A stretch of DNA of 38,303 nucleotides from Nonomuraea basaltis (GTDB lineage Bacteria; Actinomycetota; Actinomycetes; Streptosporangiales; Streptosporangiaceae), in contig NZ_VCJS01000118.1 of assembly GCF_005893125.1 (NCBI RefSeq), positions 1 to 38,303 of the forward strand, given 5' to 3'. Numbering within the stretch: position 1 is the stretch's first letter; every line of letters starts with the position of its first letter. The notes below the pieces were generated by a model. That model worked only from the letters and a program-made list of their open reading frames with translations, was not told the DNA's origin and did not search any database. Position numbers and translations under genes: made by a program. Shown in pieces: positions 1 to 7,672 of this stretch.

Positions 1-1122
1 GGGGTCGTAGCGGTAGCCGTCGGGGGGTGAGCCGGTGGGCGCGTCGGCGGAGAGGGCGCCGCCCGGTTGGAGGTGGAAGCGCTGGGGCTCGTACCCCGGG
101 GGCGGCCAGGACGAGAAGTCGCGCCACTTCTCCTCGCCCATGACGAACAGGCGTACCGGGGCGCGCTCGGCCGGTTCGTCGCCCCGGGCCAGGGCCAGGC
201 CGAAGTCGAGGGCCTCGGCGGCGGCCGTCTGCCCGACGCCCATGGAGATGTGGGCCCAGGGGCCGACGGTGAGGCGGATGGGAGAGCGTCCGGCGTCCTG
301 CAGCACGCGGTAGTCGTGGAGCTGGCCGGGCAGGAAGATGTCGTACCAGCCGCCGACGGTGCTCACCGGCACATGGATGTCGGCGACCCGATGGCGGTGG
401 TCGAGGTCCTGCCAGAACGGCGAGTCGGCGTCGTGGGCGAGGATGTTCTGGATGTAGTCGGAGCGGTGGCCCATGGCGGCGGTGTCGGCCTGGTTCAACG
501 GCAGTGTACGCAGGGCGCGCTGGACCTTCTTCGCCCCCAGTATCTGGCGCGGCATCGCGAACCTGCGCTCCTGACCGGCGACCTGGACGCCCCAGCCGAA
601 CGGGGTCTCCAGGGAGAAGCCGTCCTCGCGGAGGAATTCCCGGGTGAGGGCCGATTCGGACACTGCCGGAATCATGGCCTTCACCTGGGGCGGCACGGCA
701 TCGGCGACCGCCCACTGGACGAAGCCGAGGTAGCTGAGGCCGTAAAGGATCATCGACTCGCCGAACCAGGGCTGCTTGATCACCCAGTCCAGGGTGTCGA
801 GGCCGTCCTCGCGCTCGCGGCGCAGCGGGTCGAAAGGGCCGTCGGAGCCGAAGGTGCCGCGCGTGCTCTGGATGAGCACCTGGAAGCCTCGTTCGGCCAG
901 CGGCCGGGCCATCGGGCCCGCGGTGATGCCCGCCCTGCCGTAGGGGATGCGGAGGAGCGCGGTGGGCAAACCGTCGCCGCCTGATTTCGGGGCCCAGCGG
1001 TCGGCCAGCAGGACGGCCCCGTCGCGCATCGGGACGCGCAGGTCGTGCTCGACGATCAGGTCCCTGGTGAGGGGTGGGGGAAGGCGCAGCATGCGCTGGA
1101 CGAGGTGACTGTTCGGGTTCAT
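1..1122 (-). CDS. CocE/NonD-family alpha/beta hydrolase (C-terminus cut by window edge)
   Basis: Serine hydrolase of the CocE / X-Pro dipeptidyl-peptidase S15-like family, which cleaves ester or amide bonds; the substrate cannot be predicted. The 374 visible codons stay open to the left edge, so the C-terminal part is missing. Family catalytic signatures are present: nucleophile motif GLSYLG (Ser about 130), GGWYD (Asp about 261) and GPWAH (His about 291). No signal peptide is seen. The ATG at 1122 shares the four bases ATGA with the stop of the upstream TetR gene, so the two are probably translationally coupled and the hydrolase is the likely regulated target. A long open frame on the opposite strand (67-984) is a high-GC shadow. 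Confidence 0.88.
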   Translation of the reverse strand, partial: MNPNSHLVQRMLRLPPPLTRDLIVEHDLRVPMRDGAVLLADRWAPKSGGDGLPTALLRIPYGRAGITAGPMARPLAERGFQVLIQSTRGTFGSDGPFDPLRREREDGLDTLDWVIKQPWFGESMILYGLSYLGFVQWAVADAVPPQVKAMIPAVSESALTREFLREDGFSLETPFGWGVQVAGQERRFAMPRQILGAKKVQRALRTLPLNQADTAAMGHRSDYIQNILAHDADSPFWQDLDHRHRVADIHVPVSTVGGWYDIFLPGQLHDYRVLQDAGRSPIRLTVGPWAHISMGVGQTAAAEALDFGLALARGDEPAERAPVRLFVMGEEKWRDFSSWPPPGYEPQRFHLQPGGALSADAPTGSPPDGYRYDP

Positions 1123-1718
1123 CGGGGGTGACCTCCGGGTGTGGGGGAGAGGACCGGGTGGCTGCGGGCGAGCACCGTCGTGAGGCGCAGCAGGCGGTCC
1201 GCCAGTTCCTCGGGGTCGAGGGGGTCGTCCGCGTCGATCAGCCAGTCGTTGACGATCGTGCCGGTCCCGCCCGTGATCAGCGCGGCCAGGTCCTGTGCCG
1301 TGGCCTCGTCGAGCTCGCCGAACCGCTCCCGCAGGTCCGTCATGCTGATGAGCGAGCCGAACAGCGTGTTCAGGGCCCGGGTCATGGGCAAGGCGCAGGA
1401 CCCGGAGAGCATCGCGCGGTAGAAGGGCCGGTGCCGGGCGAAGTGCCGGGCCGTCGCCAGCACGCGCGCGTGATGCGGCGTGCCGGCGTCCCCGGCCTCG
1501 GGGATGAGCTCCCGTTCGACCAGGTCGGCCGCGGCCGCCACCAGGAGCGCGTCACGGTCCCCGAACTGCAGGTACACCAGCTGCCGGCTGACATCCGCGG
1601 CGTCGGCGAGGTCGGTGACGGGCAGGGCGGTGGTGCCGCGCTCGGACACCAGGCGAACGGCGGCGGCCATGAGGGCGGCGCGGTTGCGTAGCACTCGGCG
1701 GTCTTGTCGATCCGGCAT
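1119..1718 (-). CDS. TetR/AcrR-family transcriptional regulator
   Basis: 199-residue one-component repressor. The N-terminal helix-turn-helix lies at about residues 10-55 (ending VSRQLVYLQFGDRDALL), followed by an all-helical ligand-binding domain. It is the first gene of a two-gene unit with the CocE-type hydrolase, overlapping it by ATGA. The ATG at 1718 has no clear ribosome binding site; TACCGT lies seven bases before it, so the transcript may be leaderless. The AT-rich stretch upstream carries a perfect 7-bp inverted repeat that could be its operator. Ligand unknown. Confidence 0.9.
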   Translation of the reverse strand: MPDRQDRRVLRNRAALMAAAVRLVSERGTTALPVTDLADAADVSRQLVYLQFGDRDALLVAAAADLVERELIPEAGDAGTPHHARVLATARHFARHRPFYRAMLSGSCALPMTRALNTLFGSLISMTDLRERFGELDEATAQDLAALITGGTGTIVNDWLIDADDPLDPEELADRLLRLTTVLARSHPVLSPTPGGHPR

Positions 1719-1744
1719 GCCGTCAACGGTAGACAGGTGTTAAA

Positions 1745-1770
1745 AAATAGGCAACTGTTAAATCAGTTGC
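1745..1770 (-). terminator. Hairpin with T-run: terminator of the DUF305 gene or TetR operator
   Basis: Perfect inverted repeat GCAACTG / CAGTTGC with a 6-base spacer (1751-1770). Read leftward it is followed by CCTATTTTTT, the layout of a rho-independent terminator, placed one base after the DUF305 stop codon. The same dyad also lies about 33 bases upstream of the TetR gene, so an operator role is equally possible. The low GC content stands out from its surroundings. Confidence 0.5.
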
Positions 1771-1771
1771 T

Positions 1772-2464
1772 TTACGCCGCCATCAATAAGGAGGCGCGCG
1801 GTCCCCGCGAGGGTGACGGTGTGGAGCCGCCCGGCCATCCTCCCGGTCCGCAGGGCATCCGCCAACCCGCGGTGCCGAACCAGTCGGCCAGGTACTGCTG
1901 CATCTGGAGGGCCTCGGCGTGCTGGGTGTCGCGTACGGTCCCGACGAAGCCAGTGATCTCCTGGTGCTGGATGCGCCCGTGCATGAGCAGGTGCTGCGAC
2001 ATCATCACCGCCATCATGTGGTGCGGAAGCATGTCCTGCAGGAACGTCTTATCCAGCGCGTCGCCGGACAGCTTGGACAGGTCGCGCATCATCGGGCTGT
2101 AGCCCGAGGCCGCCTGGCCAGGACGCCACGTGGCCAGCCAGGTTTTCATGGTGGCGATCTCGGCGGTCTGCGTCTTGACGATGGAGGCGCCCAGGACGCG
2201 CATCTCGGTCCGGCCGGACCGCTGCAGCTGCCGGGCGGCCTCGACCGCCTCCTGGTGGTGGGCCACCATCTGGGACAGGTAGCCGGCCTCGTCGTTCACC
2301 GGAATCCTGTTCGTCCAGCCGATGGGCCAGTCGGTCTGCTCCCATCCGGCGGCAGTGATGGCGGGCTGCGACTGACGTTCGGCCGTGGCGAGAGCGGCCC
2401 CGCCGACGCTGGTGGCGCTCAGCACCGCCGCGGTGGCGAGTGCCGCCGTTACGGAACGTCTCAT
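1772..2464 (-). CDS. DUF305 family secreted protein (putative metal-binding)
   Basis: 230-residue exported protein. An N-terminal signal peptide is visible (MRRS, a hydrophobic Ala-rich core, probable cleavage after ALA near residue 27). The mature part has the two His-His segments that mark DUF305: MVAHHQEAVEAA in the first half and MLPHHMMAVMMSQH in the second, within a ferritin-like helical domain. Some DUF305 members bind copper or other metals; a role in extracytoplasmic metal handling is inference here. The C-terminal 30 residues are Pro/Gly/Ser-rich and look disordered. It appears monocistronic. Confidence 0.85.
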   Translation of the reverse strand: MRRSVTAALATAAVLSATSVGGAALATAERQSQPAITAAGWEQTDWPIGWTNRIPVNDEAGYLSQMVAHHQEAVEAARQLQRSGRTEMRVLGASIVKTQTAEIATMKTWLATWRPGQAASGYSPMMRDLSKLSGDALDKTFLQDMLPHHMMAVMMSQHLLMHGRIQHQEITGFVGTVRDTQHAEALQMQQYLADWFGTAGWRMPCGPGGWPGGSTPSPSRGPRASLLMAA

Positions 2465-2505
2465 CTCGCCCCTCCGCTCCTGTTACTCGTGTCTTGCTTT
2501 CAGTC

Positions 2506-2521
2506 TGGGACCCGGTTCCCA
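2506..2521. promoter_or_regulatory. Imperfect palindrome upstream of the DUF305 gene
   Basis: TGGGACCCGGTTCCCA, with arms TGGGA/TCCCA, lies about 42 bases upstream of the DUF305 start. It is a possible operator. It does not match a metal-regulator consensus that I recognise. Confidence 0.25.
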
Positions 2522-2597
2522 GCCAGGACCAGGGACTTTAGGCATTCATGGCCGGGACCGACGCCGTCGGCCAGTGGTGCTCGCTCTTTTGGCGTGG

Positions 2598-3347
2598 TTA
2601 GCTCGCGGCCGACGGCGGTACCTCGACGACGAAGACCAGGAAGCTGAGTTTGGTCGAAAGGTCATGGAAGTCGTCGGGGAACAGCTCACGGGCGGCCGGG
2701 TCGAGCTGCGGCTCGCTGATGACGGCGATGCGGAAGCCGGCGCTGGTGAAGGCATCGGTCATCGCGTGCAACGACCTGCGCCAGAAGATCACCGGGAAGG
2801 ACCGACCGTCGAACGTCCATTCGTCGGTATAGCTGGTGGTCGCGAAATAGTTGTGCCGAGGATTCTGGCTCAGGTGCTCCACGAAAGGGTGGTTCACCGA
2901 CGCGATCAGCCGGCCGCCGGGTCTGAGCACGCGCCGCATCTCGGCCAGCGTCGGCCCCCAGTCCTCCAGGTAGTGCAGCACCAGCGACGCGACCACGTCG
3001 TCGAACGCACCGTCGGCGAACGGCAGCGGGTCACACAGGTCGACCACGTGCAGGTCCGCGTCGTCACCGAGCCGCCGCCTCGCCATTGCCAGCATCTCGG
3101 CGCCGGCGTCGATGCCGGTGACGACGGCACCGCGGTCACGCAGTGCAGCGAACAGAGGGCCTGAGCCACAGCCGGCGTCCAGGATCCGGCGGCCGGCCAC
3201 GTCTCCGGCGAGGGCCAGGATCGCGGGCCGCGCCCAGTACGCGTTCTGGAGGCTGTTCTCGGTCTCCGCCGTGTACGCCTCGGCGAAGCCGTCGTAGTCG
3301 TTCGCCTGGGCCGGATCTGCAGGCTGGGGCCGCGCTGCTGATCTCAG
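2598..3347 (-). CDS. Class I SAM-dependent methyltransferase (start unclear)
   Basis: Rossmann-fold methyltransferase of the Methyltransf_11/25 type. The SAM-binding motif ILDAGCGSG, the acidic end of strand 2 (VTGIDAGAEM) and post-motif DDVVASLVLHYLEDW are intact; the acceptor is unknown. The first in-frame GTG (3200) would delete part of the fold: the frame stays open upstream, reading ANDYDGFAEAYTAETENS, which is typical family N-terminal sequence. No ATG, GTG or TTG occurs there before the in-frame TGA at 3351-3353, only a CTG at 3347. A TTG with a good AGGAG box sits just upstream in another frame. So either the start is non-canonical or a one-base indel has broken the N-terminus. Confidence 0.8.
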   Translation of the reverse strand: MRSAARPQPADPAQANDYDGFAEAYTAETENSLQNAYWARPAILALAGDVAGRRILDAGCGSGPLFAALRDRGAVVTGIDAGAEMLAMARRRLGDDADLHVVDLCDPLPFADGAFDDVVASLVLHYLEDWGPTLAEMRRVLRPGGRLIASVNHPFVEHLSQNPRHNYFATTSYTDEWTFDGRSFPVIFWRRSLHAMTDAFTSAGFRIAVISEPQLDPAARELFPDDFHDLSTKLSFLVFVVEVPPSAAS

Positions 3348-3524
3348 CGATCAAGCTGGCCCGTCGCTCCTCGCCTGGCGCGTGATCCTTAGCAATCCCT
3401 CAAGGACCAACAACAACCCCCTCCCAATAAGATCCGGGAGGCGGGGCTGCGGCTCCCGACCTGGGGCCGGGTGGTCGAAAGCGTCGGCATGGTCCCGTAC
3501 GAGGTGCAAGACGAGACCACTCTG

Positions 3525-3695
3525 TCACGTCCGTGATCCCCTATGCGCAAGGCCGCTCTCGTACGCGTAGATCACGATCTGCACGCGGTCGCGCAGCCCG
3601 AACTTGGCCAGAATGCGTCCGACGTGCGTCTTCACGGTGGCCTCCGTCACGTTCAGCGCGGCGGCGATCTCAGCGTTGGTGCGGCCCCGGGCCAT
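3525..3695 (-). pseudogene. LuxR/NarL response-regulator remnant (HTH domain only)
   Basis: A 56-codon frame encodes only the LuxR-type DNA-binding domain, including RTNAEIAAALNVTEATVKTH and GRILAKFGLRDRVQIVIYAYE. The receiver domain is absent. The ATG corresponds to the internal Met of the usual LxLMARGRTN segment rather than to a natural start, so this is a 5'-deleted remnant. It starts four bases after the GrpE stop codon and in the same frame, so it could be co-transcribed with the chaperone operon. A free DNA-binding micro-protein is possible but untested. Confidence 0.75.
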
Positions 3696-3698
3696 GCG

Positions 3699-4325
3699 TC
3701 AGCTTGGTCTGCCCCTGCCCTGCGGGGGCGGCCCGGTGACCGTGACCCGGGCCGGGCGCAGCAGGTGGTCGCCGGCCCGATAGCCGCGGAGCAGGATTTC
3801 GCTGCAGGTCGCGCGGCCGGTCTGAGCCGAGGGCACGTAGCTCACCGCCTCGTGGCGCGTGGGGTCAAAGACCTCGCCCGGCACGCCGAAGGCTTCCAGG
3901 CCGAGGGCCGCGAGTTCCGCCTCCAGGGTCTCGGCGACCAGTTGGAAGCCGCCGTAGACGTCGCCGAGCTCGCGGGCACGGGTGATGGCGTCGAGAACGG
4001 GTAGCAGGCTGCGAAGCGTATGTGCCACCCCGATGTCGTGCATGGCCGACTGGTCGCGCTGGACTCGCTTGCGGTAGTTGTCGTACTCCGCCTTGAGCCG
4101 CTGCAAGTCGGCGGTGCGTTCGGCGAGGTCGGCCTGCAGCAGCGCCGTCCGTGACCGTGGCCGTCCGGCGGCCCGGCCTGTCGCGGCTCGCGGCGGTGAC
4201 GTCAGCGCGTCGCGAGTCGGCGACGGCGTGCCGGCGTGCTCGGTCCTGTCGCCTGCGGTCTGGGCGGGCGGCGGAAGGCCGGCGGGCGGCCGCCCTTGCC
4301 GTGCGGGATCGGGCCGGCGGCTCAT
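3699..4325 (-). CDS. grpE: GrpE-type nucleotide exchange factor for DnaK
   Basis: 208 residues. The C-terminal two thirds match GrpE: a coiled-coil segment (LKAEYDNYRKRVQRDQ), then LRSLLPVLDAITRARE and the beta-wing region with EVFDPTRHEAVSYV. GrpE releases ADP from DnaK in the cytoplasm. The N-terminal 60 residues are Pro/Arg/Ala-rich low complexity, and the C-terminus ends in a basic Pro/Gly tail. The start overlaps the dnaK stop by ATGA (4322-4325), so translation is coupled. It looks like a divergent second copy rather than the housekeeping grpE. Confidence 0.9.
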   Translation of the reverse strand: MSRRPDPARQGRPPAGLPPPAQTAGDRTEHAGTPSPTRDALTSPPRAATGRAAGRPRSRTALLQADLAERTADLQRLKAEYDNYRKRVQRDQSAMHDIGVAHTLRSLLPVLDAITRARELGDVYGGFQLVAETLEAELAALGLEAFGVPGEVFDPTRHEAVSYVPSAQTGRATCSEILLRGYRAGDHLLRPARVTVTGPPPQGRGRPS

Positions 4326-6205
4326 CGGTCGCCCTCCTGGTGTTTGTCCTCATCGACGATCTCCGCGTCCACGACCTCCTCTTCGCCGGCCCTCTGCTGA
4401 TCACCCGTACCTGCGTCGGCGCCCGTGCCCGTGCTCCCGCTCGGAGCGGTGCCCTGCGTCTGCGCGTAGATCGCCTGACCGATCTTCTGGGCGGTGGCCG
4501 ACGCCTTCTCCGCGGCCTGCTTGATGGCGTCGACGTCCTCGCCCTTCAGCTTGTCCTTCAGGTCGGCGAGCGCGGCCTCCACCTCGGACTTGACGTCTGA
4601 GGGCACCTTGTCCGGGTTGTCGCGCAGCAGCCGTTCGGTGGAGTAGACGAGCGTCTCGGCGTTGTTGCGGGTCTCGGCCGTCTCGCGCCTGCGGCGGTCC
4701 TCCTCGGCGTGCTGTCCGGCTTCGCGTACCATCCGGTCGATGTCGTCCTTGGGCAGCGCCGAGCCGCCGGTGATGACGATCGACTGCTCGCGGCCCGTGC
4801 CGAGGTCCTTGGCCGAGACGTTCATGATGCCGTTGGCGTCGATGTCGAAGGCGACCTCGATCTGCGGCACCCCTCGCGGGGCGGGAGGCAGGCCGGTCAG
4901 CTCGAACATCCCGAGTCTCTTGTTGTAGGCGGCGATCTCGCGCTCGCCCTGGTAGACGTGGATGGCCACGGACGGCTGGTTGTCGTCGGCCGTGGTGAAC
5001 ACCTCCGAGCGTTTGGTCGGGATCGTGGTGTTGCGCTCGATGAGGCGGGTCATGATGCCGCCCTTGGTCTCGATGCCCAGGGACAGCGGGGTGACGTCCA
5101 GCAGCAGGACGTCCTTGACTTCTCCCTTGAGCACCCCGGCCTGGAGCGCGGCGCCGATCGCCACGACTTCGTCAGGATTGACCCCCTTATGCGGCTCCTT
5201 GCCGCCGGTCAGCTCCCGTACCAGGTCGACAACGGCCGGCATGCGCGTCGCGCCGCCGACGAGGATGACGTGGTCGATGTCGGAGGTCTGCAGCCTGGCG
5301 TCGTTGATCGCCTGGTGGAAGGGGCCCTTGCAGCGCTCCAGCAGGTCCTGGGTGAGCCGCTGGAACTGCACGCGGGTCAGCTTCTCGTCCATGTGCAGCG
5401 GGCCTTGGTCGGAGGCGGTGATGTAGGGCAGGCTGATCGAGGTCTCACTGGTCGACGACAGCTCGATCTTGGCCCGCTCGGCTGCCTCCCGCATCCGCTG
5501 CGTGGCCATCTTGTCCTTGGACAGGTCCACCCCGTGGGCGTTCTTGAACTGCGTGACGAGGTGATCGACGATCCGCTGGTCCCAGTCGTCGCCGCCGAGG
5601 TGGGTGTCGCCGGCGGTGGCCTTGACCTCGACCACGCCCTCGCCGATGGACAGCAGCGACACGTCGAACGTGCCACCGCCCAGGTCGAAGACCAGGATGG
5701 TCTGGTCGTTCTCCTTGTCCAGACCGTACGCCAGCGCGGCCGCGGTGGGCTCGTTGATGATCCGCAGCACCTTCAGACCGGCGATCTCCCCCGCCTCTTT
5801 GGTGGCGGTGCGCTGCGCGTCGTCGAAGTACGCCGGCACGGTGATGACGGCCTCCGTGACACGCTCTCCGAGGTAGGCCTCGGCGTCGCGTTTGAGCTTC
5901 TGCAGCACGCGGGCGGAGATCTCCTGTGCCGTGTACTGCTTGCCGTCTATGCTCCCCGTTTCGGGGAAGCGCCACGTCGCGTCGCCCATGTGACGTTTCA
6001 CCGAGCGTGCGGTGCGCTCGACGTTGGTCACTGCCTGACGCTTGGCGATCTCACCGACCAGCACCTCACCGCTCTTGGCGAACGCGACCACCGAAGGAGT
6101 CGTCCGCGATCCCTCGGTGTTGGTGACGACGGTCGGCTCGCCGGCTTCCAGCACGCAGACGACCGAGTTGGTCGTCCCCAGGTCGATACCGACGGGTCGA
6201 GTCAT
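4322..6205 (-). CDS. dnaK: Chaperone DnaK (Hsp70)
   Basis: 627-residue Hsp70. ATPase signatures are all present: GIDLGTTNSVV at the N-terminus, VFDLGGGTFDVSLL near residue 175 and VILVGGATRMPAV near residue 315. The substrate-binding domain contains LLLDVTPLSLGIET, and the helical lid ends in an acidic EEEVVDAEIVDED tail, like other actinobacterial DnaK proteins. A strong AGGAGG box precedes the ATG. The gene lies between a DnaJ-like gene (15-base gap) and grpE (overlap). No HspR gene or HAIR-type inverted repeat is visible, so control differs from the classical dnaK-grpE-dnaJ-hspR operon. Confidence 0.96.
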   Translation of the reverse strand: MTRPVGIDLGTTNSVVCVLEAGEPTVVTNTEGSRTTPSVVAFAKSGEVLVGEIAKRQAVTNVERTARSVKRHMGDATWRFPETGSIDGKQYTAQEISARVLQKLKRDAEAYLGERVTEAVITVPAYFDDAQRTATKEAGEIAGLKVLRIINEPTAAALAYGLDKENDQTILVFDLGGGTFDVSLLSIGEGVVEVKATAGDTHLGGDDWDQRIVDHLVTQFKNAHGVDLSKDKMATQRMREAAERAKIELSSTSETSISLPYITASDQGPLHMDEKLTRVQFQRLTQDLLERCKGPFHQAINDARLQTSDIDHVILVGGATRMPAVVDLVRELTGGKEPHKGVNPDEVVAIGAALQAGVLKGEVKDVLLLDVTPLSLGIETKGGIMTRLIERNTTIPTKRSEVFTTADDNQPSVAIHVYQGEREIAAYNKRLGMFELTGLPPAPRGVPQIEVAFDIDANGIMNVSAKDLGTGREQSIVITGGSALPKDDIDRMVREAGQHAEEDRRRRETAETRNNAETLVYSTERLLRDNPDKVPSDVKSEVEAALADLKDKLKGEDVDAIKQAAEKASATAQKIGQAIYAQTQGTAPSGSTGTGADAGTGDQQRAGEEEVVDAEIVDEDKHQEGDR

Positions 6206-6220
6206 CGACAGCCTCCTTCC

Positions 6221-6769
6221 TCACGCCCTCCTCGTCATGGCACGAGCACCGCCTTCGGGTTTCACAGCCACCACAGGCGTGCGGTTCGGCCGGCCGAGGA
6301 GAGGCATGTCGCGCGCATCCCTGCGAGCCGGGTGGAGCCGGGCCGGGCCCACCCGCAGCAGCGCATGTTCCAACGGCGCGACGGCAGAAGAAAGGTCCAC
6401 GATCACGGCGGCCACGGCGGCCACGTGAGCCGGAAGACGCCGGCGGACGGTTCGGGCGGACGCGTCGAGGTCGGGATCCGGCGTATGCGTGACCCTGACG
6501 GAAACAGGGCGCCCTCCGAGCGGAGCGTCGCGTCCTCTCTCGGCGTCGTAGGCCGCGCGCCGGGCAGGGTCGCGCAGTACGGCATAGGCGTGGATCACCT
6601 CGGCGAACCGTTCCCGTGCCGCCGGCCCGGCGAGGCGGGCATCCGGATGCAGCAGGCGCATCAATCGGCGATAGGCCGACGTGATCTGCGCCGCAGACGC
6701 CGTTTTTTCCACCCCGAGCACCGTGTAATGGTCCCGCCGGGGCTGCTTGCCGTCGTGCCGGACGGGCAC
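6221..6769 (-). CDS. DnaJ-like J-domain protein (truncated-type co-chaperone)
   Basis: 182 residues. The J domain occupies about residues 13-78 (DHYTVLGVEKTASAAQI ... LRDPARRAAYDAERG) with the HPD tripeptide at 41-43 that stimulates DnaK ATPase. There is no Gly/Phe region, zinc finger or full CTD, so it is not a complete DnaJ; the remaining 100 residues are Arg/Ala-rich and unassigned. I chose the GTG at 6769 because AGGAGG lies eight bases before it; the frame runs open much further upstream only as a shadow of the azoreductase gene. It is the first gene of the J-protein/DnaK/GrpE operon and is presumably dedicated to this DnaK. Confidence 0.82.
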   Translation of the reverse strand: MPVRHDGKQPRRDHYTVLGVEKTASAAQITSAYRRLMRLLHPDARLAGPAARERFAEVIHAYAVLRDPARRAAYDAERGRDAPLGGRPVSVRVTHTPDPDLDASARTVRRRLPAHVAAVAAVIVDLSSAVAPLEHALLRVGPARLHPARRDARDMPLLGRPNRTPVVAVKPEGGARAMTRRA

Positions 6770-6851
6770 CGTACTCGCCTCCTGCGCACAGAGAATCGCC
6801 GGCTGGATGCGCTGCGACCTGCAGGTATGAAACGGAACCTCGATAGAGATG

Positions 6852-6965
6852 CTACCGCAACACGTATAAGAATGTCCGGTTTGTGCCGGTAAGGCGCTCC
6901 GCGAACAGCTGTGCGGCCGCCTCGAGGGCCTGTGCTCGGTTGCGCGCGGCGTCGGCTCTCTCCAT
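6852..6965 (-). pseudogene. TetR-family regulator reduced to its first 37 codons
   Basis: ATG at 6965 opens a frame starting MERADAARNRAQALEAAAQL then FAER, the classical first helix of a TetR regulator. Similarity stops there: the frame continues LTGTNRTFLYVLR and ends at TAG, so the rest of the helix-turn-helix and the ligand domain are missing. It is divergent from the azoreductase gene and faces the large palindrome, exactly where its cognate repressor would be. TAAAAT seven bases before the ATG could be its -10 box. The break point at about 6890 probably marks a deletion or insertion that joined the region to the chaperone operon. Confidence 0.72.
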
Positions 6966-6977
6966 GCGTGCGATTTT

Positions 6978-7025
6978 ATGTGGACATGCCGTCCGGTTAT
7001 AGTTATCCGGACAGCGTGTCCACAT
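6978..7025. promoter_or_regulatory. Large nested palindrome, operator of the azoreductase operon
   Basis: Outer arms ATGTGGACA (6978-6986) and TGTCCACAT (7017-7025) are perfect inverted repeats. Inside them are perfect inner arms GTCCGG (6991-6996) and CCGGAC (7007-7012). The 10-base centre TTATAGTTAT contains TATAGT, a good -10 box for the rightward gene. Two dyads sharing one centre over a promoter are typical of TetR operators that bind two dimers. The likely cognate repressor is the truncated TetR gene next to it. Confidence 0.75.
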
Positions 7026-7045
7026 GTCTGTGATGAGGAGAGATC

Positions 7046-7672
7046 ATGCTGCTGCACCTGGACGCCAGCGCCCGCCGGGCGTCGTTCTCGCGGAGGCTTT
7101 CGGGCGTGTACGCCGAGACCTGGCGGGTCGCCTACCCACAGGCCGGCTACGTCTACCGCGACCTGGCCACGCAACCCGTGCCGCACATCGGCGAGGCATG
7201 GACCGAGCTGTGCGACTACATCCTGGAGCACGAGATCACCGACATCTCGCGCTATCGGGAGGCGGTCCGCACCCCTGCCCAGCGCCAGGCGTGGGCCGTC
7301 GTGGAGCCGCTGCTCGACGAGGTGGCCGCGGCCGAGGTGATCCTCATCGGTACACCGATGTACAACTACTCGATCCCCTCGGCGCTGAAAGCCTGGCTCG
7401 ACCAGATTACCTTTCCCAAGATGTCGCTCGAAGGCCGCTCGTTCGTGGTGACGAGCGCGCGCGGCGGCGCGTACGGCCCCGGCACGCCCCGGGAGCCGTA
7501 CGACCACCAGGAGCGTTACCTGCGCGACTTCTTCAAGGGCCACTTCCGGGTCGAGGACGTGACGTTCATCCACGCGGAGCTGGTCAACGCCCGCCTCGAT
7601 CCGGCGCTGGCGCACCTGCGCGAGCGGCACGAGGAGTCACTGGCTGCGGCGCTCAAGGAGGCGGCCCGATGA
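7046..7672 (+). CDS. azoR: FMN-dependent NADH-azoreductase / quinone reductase
   Basis: 208-residue flavodoxin-like-fold oxidoreductase (Flavodoxin_2). The N-terminus MLLHLDASARRASFSRRL binds the FMN phosphate (SxRxxxSxS-type), and LIGTPMYNYSIPSALKAWLD is the conserved active-site segment; SARGGAYGPG follows. The family reduces quinones and azo compounds in the cytoplasm with NAD(P)H and FMN. A GAGGAG box precedes the ATG. It is co-translated with the SMR exporter (ATGA overlap at 7669-7672), suggesting a detoxification pair for electrophiles or cationic compounds under the upstream palindrome. Confidence 0.88.
   Translation: MLLHLDASARRASFSRRLSGVYAETWRVAYPQAGYVYRDLATQPVPHIGEAWTELCDYILEHEITDISRYREAVRTPAQRQAWAVVEPLLDEVAAAEVILIGTPMYNYSIPSALKAWLDQITFPKMSLEGRSFVVTSARGGAYGPGTPREPYDHQERYLRDFFKGHFRVEDVTFIHAELVNARLDPALAHLRERHEESLAAALKEAAR

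Noticed and set aside
67..984. 305-codon open frame on the plus strand at the left end
   Set aside because: Antisense to the CocE-type hydrolase, which has its catalytic triad in the other direction.
4709..6892. 727-codon open frame on the plus strand
   Set aside because: It is antisense to dnaK and the J-domain gene; composition is a high-GC shadow with no recognisable domain, while the minus strand encodes clear Hsp70 motifs.
6206..6980. HspR (HAIR) or CIRCE control of the chaperone operon
   Set aside because: No CTTGAGT-N7-ACTCAAG or CIRCE-type repeat could be found upstream of the J-domain gene.
6770..7630. N-terminal extension of the J-domain protein to 469 residues
   Set aside because: The extra part is antisense to the azoreductase gene and lies before an AGGAGG-GTG start.
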